This document shows positions 35,742 to 43,601 of a DNA stretch of 64,000 bases, in pieces (positions within the stretch are counted from its first letter, which is position 1; the number at the start of each line of letters is the position of its first letter). The notes beneath the pieces were generated by a model. It had not been told where the DNA came from. It saw only the letters and a program-made list of their open reading frames with translations, and did no database searches. Origin of the DNA: Geitlerinema sp. BBD 1991-9 (GTDB taxonomy: Bacteria > Cyanobacteriota > Cyanobacteriia > Cyanobacteriales > Geitlerinemataceae); contig LWRO01000005.1 of NCBI GenBank assembly GCA_001657325.1, positions 248,001 to 312,000 on the forward strand, written 5' to 3'. A program made the position numbers and the translations under genes.

Positions 35742-36662
35742 ATGGACGAATCTGCGTATCTTTCGGTATCCGTGGTGATTCCCGTTTACAACGATGCCGA
35801 ACGGTTACAGAAATGTCTCCGCGCCCTCGAGCAACAGACCTATCCTCGCGATCGAATCGAGGTTATCGTGGTGGATAACAACTCTGACGATCCTCAAAAG
35901 ACCGAGCAGGTGGTTAAAGCCTTCGAGAATGTCAGACTGGTTTGCGAACCCACGCCCGGATCTTACGCCGCTCGCAATCGAGGCATTGCCCAGGTTCGCC
36001 ACGAGGTTGTCGCATTTACGGATTCTGACTGTATCCCCGCGCCCAACTGGATCGAAAACGGCGTGCGTCACCTCAACGAAACACCCAACTGCGGTTTAGT
36101 GGCCGGACGTGTCGAACTCTTTTTCAGAAACCCTAAAAAACGCTCGGCTGTGGAGCTGTATGAAAGTATCACGGCGTTTCCCCAGCAAGAATTTCTCGAA
36201 CAGCTCAAGGGAGGTGCAACGGCTAACGTGTTTACCACTCAAGCGGTTCTCGATCGCGTTGGCAGCTTTAATCCCCAATTGAAGTCCTTTGGTGATATGG
36301 ATTTAGGAAAGCGAATTTTTGAAGCCGGATACGCGCAGGTTTACGCTGAAGATACATGGGTGGCACATCCCGCTCGCTATACCTTCTCCCAAATTAGCCA
36401 ACATAGTATACGGGTGGCTGGAGGCGTTTACGATCGCTTTGTGGGTAGCCAACCATCGCCCTCAGAGCGCGATCGAGTTCTAGCGATCGTGTTGCGCGAT
36501 GACGGGATTTTATTGTGGAAGCGCGTGATGCGGGCCCTCCATGATTCTCGGCTCAAAGGGTGGTGTCAACGGTTACACGTGTGTGTCGTGGCTGGCTGGG
36601 TTTTCGGGGTCAGTGTTTTTGAAAAACTTCGGTTGCGATTCGGCGGTACGTCTACTCGTTAA
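35742..36662 (+). CDS. Family 2 glycosyltransferase
   Basis: 306 aa from ATG 35742, giving MDESAYLSVSVVIPVYNDAE; the open frame upstream runs through the heptanucleotide repeat and is unlikely to be translated. GT-A motifs: VSVVIPVYNDAERLQKCLRA, VIVVDNNSDD, PGSYAARNRGIAQV, the DxD-type FTDSDCIPAP, and the acceptor-side FGDMDLGKRIFEAGY. There is no strong membrane span except a weakly hydrophobic C-terminus. It transfers a sugar from a nucleotide donor to a glycan or lipid. The downstream sulfotransferase and fucosyltransferase-like genes suggest a shared role in surface polysaccharide. Confidence 0.9.
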   Translation: MDESAYLSVSVVIPVYNDAERLQKCLRALEQQTYPRDRIEVIVVDNNSDDPQKTEQVVKAFENVRLVCEPTPGSYAARNRGIAQVRHEVVAFTDSDCIPAPNWIENGVRHLNETPNCGLVAGRVELFFRNPKKRSAVELYESITAFPQQEFLEQLKGGATANVFTTQAVLDRVGSFNPQLKSFGDMDLGKRIFEAGYAQVYAEDTWVAHPARYTFSQISQHSIRVAGGVYDRFVGSQPSPSERDRVLAIVLRDDGILLWKRVMRALHDSRLKGWCQRLHVCVVAGWVFGVSVFEKLRLRFGGTSTR

Positions 36663-36825
36663 TCTTCGATCGCCAATTCAAAAATGAAACGAAACGTCAA
36701 AAATTTAATCTGGACGAATGAGGTAACTGGATAAAAAATACCGAACGTGAAAAGCTTTCATCTTGGCGGAGTTTAGGCAATTCCTTAATTAAACCTACTA
36801 TCATTTAAATTCGATCGAAACCATT

Positions 36826-38304
36826 ATGTTAGATACTTTTATGTGCAAGCCGCTTCAAAAGCGTGGAATAAAATTAAAACTGGTTTTGTATCGTATCGGC
36901 ATCAAGTTACACGTCGCTCGATCGAGCTTGTATTTTGAAATTGCCAAGCTCTACACTGAACTCGGACAACTTGATTCTGCAATTGCTGCATACCGACATC
37001 ATCTTCAACACAACCCCAAAAACGCTTATACCTATCACGTCATCGGAGACCTTCTAACACAACAGCAAAAGTGGTCAGAAGCTGAAGTCGCCTATCGAAA
37101 AGCGATCGAACTCAATCCGGACTTTTTCTGGTCTCATCAAAAACTCGCCGACGTCTTGCACCAGCAACAAAAGTGGTCGGAAGCTGAAGTCGTCTATCGA
37201 AAGGCGATCGAACTCAATCCGAAATTTTTCTGGTCTCATCAAAAACTCGCTGACATCTTGCACCAGCAACAAAAGTGGTCGGAAGCTGAAGTTGTCTATC
37301 GAAAGGCGATCGAACTCAATTCAGAATTTTTTTGGTCTCATCAAAAACTCGCTGATGTGTTGCGCCAGCAAAAAAATTGGTCGGAAGCTGAAGCCGCCTA
37401 TCGAAAGGCGATCGCCCTTGACAGCGATCGCTTTCAATCTTATGTCGGACTCGGAGAAGCCCTGAGCCAGCAAGAAAAACTCGACGAAATCGTTCCCGTT
37501 TACAAAACAGCCAATCGTTTGCGAGTTAAACGACACTTTCCTCAGTTGAGTTCGGAGATCGATCGAAATTGTTGGCAGCCTAGACCCAATTTTATCGCGA
37601 TCGGCTGTCAAAAAGGAGGAACGACGTCTTTATTTTACTATCTCGAACAACATCCTCAAGTGCTACTTTCCGTTAAAAAAGAAATTCATTTTTGGTCGAT
37701 CGAGTACGAGCGAGGATTAGAGTGGTATTTATCTCACTTTCCCCCTTTGCCACCTGACAGTTCAATTATCACAGGAGAGGCCAGCACGACATATTTAAAC
37801 TTTCCGGAATCTGCTGAACGGCTCGTGAAATTTTTTCCAGACACCCCAATTATTGTTCTGTTTAGAAATCCGGTCGATCGAGCAATTTCTCACTATCACC
37901 ATTGGGTGAAAATCGGACTAGAATCTCGATCGCTAGAAGAAGCGATCGAGGAACAAATGAGTGACTTTAAAATCCAAGCAGGAGGGTGGAATTCAAGCAA
38001 TAGCTATGTCGCTAGAGGGGTTTATGTAAAACTCATCGAGCCTTGGCTAGAACGGTTTCAAGACAAAATTTTAATTCTGTCAAGCGAATCGTTCTATCGA
38101 GATACAGATCGAGAACTCGATCGAGTACGTCAGTTTTTAAATCTCCCTCCTTTTACATTTAAGACTCAAAAAATCTATAATAGTGGATCGTATTCATTGG
38201 AAAACATGAAAATTCGAGAACGTCTCGAACGATTTTACGAGCCATACAATCGAGAACTCGAAACCTTACTAAATTTCTCTTTCAACTGGGATCGATCGAC
38301 GTGA
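36826..38304 (+). CDS. TPR-sulfotransferase fusion
   Basis: 492 aa from ATG 36826. Residues about 40-230 are tetratricopeptide repeats. Four consecutive 34-residue units (nt 37061-37460) are nearly identical, each like QQQKWSEAEVVYRKAIELNP then FFWSHQKLADVL. From about residue 253 a sulfotransferase domain begins: FIAIGCQKGGTTSLFYYLEQ with the 5'-phosphosulfate loop, KKEIHFWSIEYERG, and the 3'-phosphate-binding VLFRNPVDRAISHYHHWVKI, as in heparan-sulfate N-deacetylase/sulfotransferase-like proteins. It would move sulfate from PAPS to a carbohydrate or peptide. The TPR part probably binds the substrate or partner. Confidence 0.9.
   Translation: MLDTFMCKPLQKRGIKLKLVLYRIGIKLHVARSSLYFEIAKLYTELGQLDSAIAAYRHHLQHNPKNAYTYHVIGDLLTQQQKWSEAEVAYRKAIELNPDFFWSHQKLADVLHQQQKWSEAEVVYRKAIELNPKFFWSHQKLADILHQQQKWSEAEVVYRKAIELNSEFFWSHQKLADVLRQQKNWSEAEAAYRKAIALDSDRFQSYVGLGEALSQQEKLDEIVPVYKTANRLRVKRHFPQLSSEIDRNCWQPRPNFIAIGCQKGGTTSLFYYLEQHPQVLLSVKKEIHFWSIEYERGLEWYLSHFPPLPPDSSIITGEASTTYLNFPESAERLVKFFPDTPIIVLFRNPVDRAISHYHHWVKIGLESRSLEEAIEEQMSDFKIQAGGWNSSNSYVARGVYVKLIEPWLERFQDKILILSSESFYRDTDRELDRVRQFLNLPPFTFKTQKIYNSGSYSLENMKIRERLERFYEPYNRELETLLNFSFNWDRST
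37061..37460 (+). repeat. Four 102-bp tandem repeats coding TPR units
   Basis: The units recur with an exact period of 102 bp (anchor AAAAGTGG at 37067, 37169 and 37271; AAAATTGG in the fourth). The middle units differ at only a few positions, so they were homogenised or duplicated recently. Confidence 0.9.
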
Positions 38305-38425
38305 TTTAAGTGGAGTAAAATTAATTAAAATACTCTCTTTCTTACAAGATATCAACTTGTTTTTATGTAGATTTTTTATTTGCAACACTGCTGTTTTTCG
38401 TTCGTCCATCTTATTGCCTAAACCG

Positions 38426-39604
38426 ATGAAATCGCCTTGGAATTGGTCGCAACTCAACGCAAACCGACAATTGTTACAACAGGGGATTATGCCGTGGCAG
38501 ATCGATCGAACGGCTACCTTTTGGGAAAACCTGGCCCTCAGACTTCTCGAGCGCGATTGTGAAGATGCTGCTTTTGCGGCCTTTCTTCGGGCTGCTCGTA
38601 CCGAACCGACTCGCGAATGGCTCGGTCTCTTTCAATTGTGGCGCATTATCGAACGGCATCACGGCGAGTCGGGGTTTACTTGGGGAGAAACGGCGATCGA
38701 CACTTTTAAGCAACTCGCCCAACAGCATCCTGGAGATCGCACTTGCGCTCTCAACCTCGCCGAAGCCCTGAGTCGAACTGGCAATTTCGAGGCGGCGCGT
38801 CCCTGGTATCGTCAAGCCTGTCAGAGCAGTCTCGAGTCCGAACGTCCCGATCTCGCTCAACTCCCGCGCACCCAGACTCCCGTACCTCATTTTACGGTCA
38901 TCGGCGTTATGAGAAGCGGAACCACTGCTCTCTATCAGTACCTCAGCCAACATCCCCAAATTTTTCCCACTGCACGTAAGGAAATTCACTTTTGGTCTTG
39001 GAGATACGGACGGGGACTCGACTGGTATCTCGCCCACTTCCCCGAACTTCCCGAATCGGGTGACTACATCACCGGAGAAGCCAGTCCGAGCTACTTTCCA
39101 CACCGCAAGGCTCCTCAGCGGATGTTTGACGCTTACCCGAACATGAAGCTCGTTGCGATCTTTCGCAATCCAGTCGATCGAACCATCTCCCACTACTATC
39201 ACGCCCGTCGCCACCATACGGAAACGCGCTCGCTGCAAGAAGCCTTACGAATACATCGAGATCGATTCGATCGAGGGGACTACAAACCCAACGAAAATAA
39301 CAATTACTTCGCCTCTAGTCTCTACGCTGTCGCTCTCGAGCGCTGGCTGCAAGTTTTTCCTCGCGATCGACTCCACGTCATCTTCAGCGAAGATCTGTTT
39401 CAAAACCCTCAAGATACGCTCGATCGACTCTGTGACTTTCTCGGTATACCCACTTACTCGATCGAAGCGTCAGTTAACCCAAACCCCGGTGGTTACGATG
39501 CGATCGATTCGACACTCCGCCGCGAACTCAGCGAGTACTTTATCCCGTATAACCAAAAACTTGCCGATCTGCTTCAGTGTCCCGTTCCCTTTGCTCCTCC
39601 TTAA
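38426..39604 (+). CDS. Sulfotransferase with helical N-terminal domain
   Basis: 392 aa from ATG 38426 (MKSPWNWSQLNANRQLLQQG); the frame is open upstream to 38357 but that extension is not protein-like. An N-terminal helical, TPR-like region (about residues 20-145, for example CALNLAEALSRTGNFEAARP) precedes the sulfotransferase domain: FTVIGVMRSGTTALYQYLSQ from about residue 154, ARKEIHFWSWRYGRGLDWYL, and VAIFRNPVDRTISHYYHARR. It shares its plan and many motifs with the preceding gene, from which it lies 122 bases away, so the pair probably arose by duplication. The acceptor is unknown. Confidence 0.9.
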   Translation: MKSPWNWSQLNANRQLLQQGIMPWQIDRTATFWENLALRLLERDCEDAAFAAFLRAARTEPTREWLGLFQLWRIIERHHGESGFTWGETAIDTFKQLAQQHPGDRTCALNLAEALSRTGNFEAARPWYRQACQSSLESERPDLAQLPRTQTPVPHFTVIGVMRSGTTALYQYLSQHPQIFPTARKEIHFWSWRYGRGLDWYLAHFPELPESGDYITGEASPSYFPHRKAPQRMFDAYPNMKLVAIFRNPVDRTISHYYHARRHHTETRSLQEALRIHRDRFDRGDYKPNENNNYFASSLYAVALERWLQVFPRDRLHVIFSEDLFQNPQDTLDRLCDFLGIPTYSIEASVNPNPGGYDAIDSTLRRELSEYFIPYNQKLADLLQCPVPFAPP

Positions 39605-39938
39605 CTGACTGTAGTTTGCGATATCGATACGTATCGAGCAAACTAAAATTGCTTTTTTTCGATCGCTTTTCCTTTTTTGTAAATATTTTGGAATGCAGTC
39701 AATTGATTGGCTTTTTGACCGACCGAAGCCATCGAACATTTCACTGACGTTGAAGTATTGTATAGCTAACAATATTTTTAAAGTCTATACTTGAGTTCAG
39801 CTCGTATATCGTTAAAAAATATTTATAAAAAATAACTCAAGGGATAGAAAAACCAACATCAATCCATAGAAATGACTTGTATAAAATCAAGCTTTAACTC
39901 AGATCCAAAAAAACTAACTCACATGATGTGTTTTAAAA
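39605..39938. other. AT-rich intergenic region
   Basis: 334 bases, clearly more AT-rich than the surrounding genes and with few CGATCG sites, contiguous with the similarly AT-rich gene at 39939. No gene or structured element is recognised. Confidence 0.45.
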
Positions 39939-41021
39939 ATGCCTGAAAAACTAATTTACATTTATGTCTTGATTCTTATCGCTCGTCAAGCAATTGTTGC
40001 GATCTTTTGGCGATATTTGCAACCTCGAAAAATTTATATTCGGGATTGGCGAGGGCGTTTGGGCAATAACCTTATTCAGATTGCTCATGCTATATTTTTA
40101 GCGAGAAAAACAGGTGCAAGCATTTTGGCTCCACCGCATTCGAGTTTAAAGCTATCGAGTCGTGAAATCGGAATTCAAATTTATGACATCCCAACCTTAT
40201 CGCGTAGAAATGTTTTAGAAAAAATTGCATCTTTAAAAAATGGGAAATACAAGCCCATTCTAAAAAATTTAGTTGGATACTATCAACCTCCAGTTTCTTC
40301 GAGATTGTCTTTGCTTGATGGAGCAATTGTCAGAGACTTTTTCTACAACTACGATTTACTTCCCTGGAACCGAGATTTAACATTAAGAGATTATCGAGAA
40401 ATTTATAAAAACCATTTATTCTATAGTATTGATTTTCATCAAACACAAGCTAAAATACCCGATCGAACCCTAGTTATTCATATGCGTTCGGGTGATATTT
40501 TCCGTGAAAAGCCTCATCGAGGATTGACACAGCCCCCACTCAGCTTCTATCTCAAAGTTATTGAAAATTCTCAGCCTCAAAGCATTTTAATTGTAACGCA
40601 AGATACTTTAAATCCTTGTATCGATCGACTCAAACAGCTTTTTCCCGACCAGGTCGAAATCCAGTCTTCTTCACTTCCAAATGATATTGGCACAATTTTA
40701 CTTGCTCAGAACCTCGTCCTGTCTCATAGCACCTTTGCGCTCGGCTTGGCTTTTGCTGCTCCACACCTAAAACATTTATATTTACCCAGATTAAAAGTGC
40801 GGCTTAGTTACGAGAGAGTTAAGTTTTGGCCGGCTCTAACTCAGCTTTTTTATCAGGGAGATCGTCCAATTCAAAAAGGAGCCAAAGATCTAGACTTCAA
40901 GCTCACCTCTGCCCTAATTAAAAATTATATCCAAGTCGGAAACTGGAGAAACGAAGTGCAGCAGCAACAGGTGATGCTCGAACATCCTATAGAAAACGTT
41001 GTGCTTCAGCGTTGGAATTAA
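39939..41021 (+). CDS. Fucosyltransferase-like glycosyltransferase
   Basis: 360 aa from ATG 39939. A hydrophobic N-terminus (about residues 4-27, LIYIYVLILIARQAIVAIFW) may anchor it to the membrane. IRDWRGRLGNNLIQIAHAIF and, later, LVIHMRSGDIFREKPHRG resemble the donor-binding GGLGNQLFQ and HIRRGD motifs of alpha-1,2/alpha-1,6 fucosyltransferases (GT11/GT23-like), and LLAQNLVLSHSTFALGLAFA resembles their third conserved block. I therefore call it a GT11-like sugar transferase, with the sugar undecided. The gene is more AT-rich than its neighbours, with fewer CGATCG palindromes, suggesting later arrival by transfer. Confidence 0.65.
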   Translation: MPEKLIYIYVLILIARQAIVAIFWRYLQPRKIYIRDWRGRLGNNLIQIAHAIFLARKTGASILAPPHSSLKLSSREIGIQIYDIPTLSRRNVLEKIASLKNGKYKPILKNLVGYYQPPVSSRLSLLDGAIVRDFFYNYDLLPWNRDLTLRDYREIYKNHLFYSIDFHQTQAKIPDRTLVIHMRSGDIFREKPHRGLTQPPLSFYLKVIENSQPQSILIVTQDTLNPCIDRLKQLFPDQVEIQSSSLPNDIGTILLAQNLVLSHSTFALGLAFAAPHLKHLYLPRLKVRLSYERVKFWPALTQLFYQGDRPIQKGAKDLDFKLTSALIKNYIQVGNWRNEVQQQQVMLEHPIENVVLQRWN

Positions 41022-41414
41022 ACTAGATGCGTCTAAATGCATCAATTCCGAACTCCAAAATTTAGATGAATACGAGCGACGATCTCGACGCTAATATCTC
41101 TTTTCTAACATCTCTGTTTTGCCAAGTTTCCAAGATCGCAGCCAGCGGATAACAGACAAGAGTCGGAGGTTGTCGCACTGCAAACCTTGAATAACGCTCG
41201 ATCGATAACCCAACGGACTCGAGTCGGTATTGCTTCTCCGGCGCAATGCTTCGATCTCCAAGCGTTGTCTGTAGAACAGATCGAGAAGCCTCTCGCTCTC
41301 AAGCGTCGATACGGAAATCCGTATCCCTCGGTGACGGCGATCCACCAAGGGCATTTGCCCTCGATCGCCGAAGATCGATAGTTAAGCAATCTTGATGTAA
41401 CTGAGCTGGTAGCA
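41022..41414 (+). promoter_or_regulatory. Upstream region of htpG
   Basis: 393 bases. I looked for a CIRCE element (TTAGCACTC with its inverted copy) and did not find one. No other recognised regulatory site and no convincing gene. Confidence 0.35.
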
Positions 41415-43397
41415 ATGACCGTCCTCGAGAAAGGCAATATCACAATCCATACCGAGAACATCTTCCCGATTATTAAGAAATCTCTCTACTCCGCACACGA
41501 GATTTTCTTACGGGAACTCGTATCCAACGCGGTAGATGCCATCGAGAAGTTAAAAATGGTGGCATTTGCTGGGGAATACGACGGTGACACGGACAATCCT
41601 AAAATTACCATTACCGTCGATAAGGATAAGAAAACCCTATCGATCGGCGACAACGGTATTGGCATGACTGCCGAAGAGGTGAAAAAATATATCAACCAAG
41701 TTGCCTTTTCCAGTGCCGAAGAATTCGTGCAAAAATACCAAGGCGGCGCAGACCAGCCGATTATCGGACACTTCGGTCTCGGCTTTTATTCGTCCTTCAT
41801 TGTCGCCAAAACGGTTGAAATCGACACGCTGTCTTATAAAGAAGGTGCGCAAGCCGTTCACTGGATCTGTGACGGATCGCCGGAATTCGAGTTAACAGAT
41901 TCCAATCGAACGGAACAGGGAACGACGATTACGCTGACGCTCCAAGATGAAGAAATCGAATACTTAGAAAGCGCTCGCATTCGCCAACTGGTGAAAACTT
42001 ACTGCGACTTCATGCCGGTTCCCATCGAATTCGAGGAAGAAGTCATCAACCGTCAGAAAGCACCCTGGCGACAGTCGCCCAGCGAACTCACTGAAGAAGA
42101 TTACTTAGATTTTTACCGCTATCTCTATCCGTTTCAAGACGAGCCGCTGCTGTGGGTTCACCTGAAAACGGACTATCCGTTCGACATTAACGGAATTCTC
42201 TATTTCCCTAAACTCAAGCCGGATGTTGACGTAACTCAGGGCAATATTAAACTGTTCTGCAATCAGGTTTTTGTCAGCGACCACTGCGAAGATATCGTTC
42301 CCAAATTCTTGATGCCGATGCGGGGGATTATCGACAGTCCTGACATTCCCCTCAACGTGTCTCGTTCGGCACTACAGGTCGATCGAAAGGTTCGCAAGAT
42401 TGCCGACTTCATCGCGAAAAAAGTCGCCGATCGACTCAAAGGACTCTACAAGGAAGAACCGGCGAAATACGTCCAATGCTGGCAGGATTTGGGAACCTTC
42501 GTCAAGTTCGGTTACATCAACGACGAGAAGTTTAAAAAGCACGTCGAGGATTTGATGATCTACCGTACCACTGCCAAGTTGGGTGGCAGCAGCGAGGACG
42601 AACCGTCGGTGCAAGTGGAGACGGAAGGTGGCGACGCTTGGCAAGACGTTTCGGTGAAGGGTGGACTCGTCTACGACGGCCAATCCTACACGACTCTCGA
42701 CGAATACCTCGAGCGGAATCAAAAACAGCACGAAAACCGGGTTTACTACTGCACCGATGCGGCGACGCAAGCTACCTATGTGGAACTGCACCAGAGTCAG
42801 GGATTGGAAGTGCTGTATCTCGATTCGTTCATCGACACTCACTTTATTGGGTATCTCGAGCGAGATCGATCGGAGGTTAAATTCTCGCGGGTGGACTCGG
42901 AACTCGACGAAAATCTCGTCAGCCAGGATAAAGATACGGAAATTGTCGATCCCAAGACGAACCAAACCCGCAGCGAACAGATTAAAGCGTTGTTCGAGCA
43001 GGCGTTGAACAATCCCAAACTGACGATTCGCACCGAAGCGCTCAAATCCGACGATCCGGCGGGAACCCCTCCGGCGATGGTGTTACTTCCCGAAGCGTTG
43101 CGTCGCCTGCGGGATATGACGGCGTTGCTGCAACAGGAAAAAGCTGATTTCCCCGAGGAACACGTTTTAGTGGTGAATACGGCACACCCGATGATTCAGA
43201 ATTTAGCGGCGCTAAGTCAAGGATCGATCGTGGGAGTGGAAGGTGCGTCACCGTCAGCGGAACTGACAAACCTCATCTGTCATCACGTTTACGATTTGGC
43301 GTTGATGTCCCAAAAAGGCTTCGATGCAGAGGGAATGAAACAATTCGTAACTCGATCGAGCCAAGTGTTGACGCAATTAACCGATAAGGCCAAGTAG
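41415..43397 (+). CDS. htpG: Hsp90-family chaperone HtpG
   Basis: 660 aa from ATG 41415. The GHKL ATPase domain shows YSAHEIFLRELVSNAVDAIE, ITVDKDKKTLSIGDNGIGMT and IGHFGLGFYSSFIVA. The middle domain carries LPLNVSR-type catalytic loop IPLNVSRSALQVDRKVRKIA. The C-terminal dimerisation domain runs to the end. It is a cytosolic dimeric ATP-dependent chaperone; in cyanobacteria HtpG protects against heat, cold and oxidative stress and contacts phycobilisome linkers. Length is typical. It is monocistronic, with a strong terminator about 120 bases downstream. Confidence 0.97.
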   Translation: MTVLEKGNITIHTENIFPIIKKSLYSAHEIFLRELVSNAVDAIEKLKMVAFAGEYDGDTDNPKITITVDKDKKTLSIGDNGIGMTAEEVKKYINQVAFSSAEEFVQKYQGGADQPIIGHFGLGFYSSFIVAKTVEIDTLSYKEGAQAVHWICDGSPEFELTDSNRTEQGTTITLTLQDEEIEYLESARIRQLVKTYCDFMPVPIEFEEEVINRQKAPWRQSPSELTEEDYLDFYRYLYPFQDEPLLWVHLKTDYPFDINGILYFPKLKPDVDVTQGNIKLFCNQVFVSDHCEDIVPKFLMPMRGIIDSPDIPLNVSRSALQVDRKVRKIADFIAKKVADRLKGLYKEEPAKYVQCWQDLGTFVKFGYINDEKFKKHVEDLMIYRTTAKLGGSSEDEPSVQVETEGGDAWQDVSVKGGLVYDGQSYTTLDEYLERNQKQHENRVYYCTDAATQATYVELHQSQGLEVLYLDSFIDTHFIGYLERDRSEVKFSRVDSELDENLVSQDKDTEIVDPKTNQTRSEQIKALFEQALNNPKLTIRTEALKSDDPAGTPPAMVLLPEALRRLRDMTALLQQEKADFPEEHVLVVNTAHPMIQNLAALSQGSIVGVEGASPSAELTNLICHHVYDLALMSQKGFDAEGMKQFVTRSSQVLTQLTDKAK

Positions 43398-43512
43398 CAC
43401 CTTTCCCGAGATTTCTCTGGGTAAAGGCGTGAAAGTAAAGGTGTAAAATTCACACTCTCCCCCTCGGGCAAGATTGGGCGCCTTTAGTCCGCGTTTGACT
43501 CAATCTCGCGAC

Positions 43513-43556
43513 CCTGTAGAGACGTGCTGAGGACGTGCGTTTCTACAGGTTTTTTT
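43513..43556 (+). terminator. Intrinsic terminator after htpG
   Basis: CCTGTAGA (43513-43520) pairs TCTACAGG (43542-43549), extended inward by GACG/CGTT, then seven Ts (43550-43556). It has both hairpin and T-run and is the best rho-independent terminator among the GTAGAG hairpins. Confidence 0.85.
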
Positions 43557-43601
43557 CGGTAACATACGGGGAAGGACTTTCTCACACCACTCATCGGGAC
43601 T

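Noticed and set aside
41022-41414. CIRCE element or small gene (41187-41381) upstream of htpG
   Set aside because: No TTAGCACTC dyad was found, and the short frame lacks a proper start and protein-like composition.
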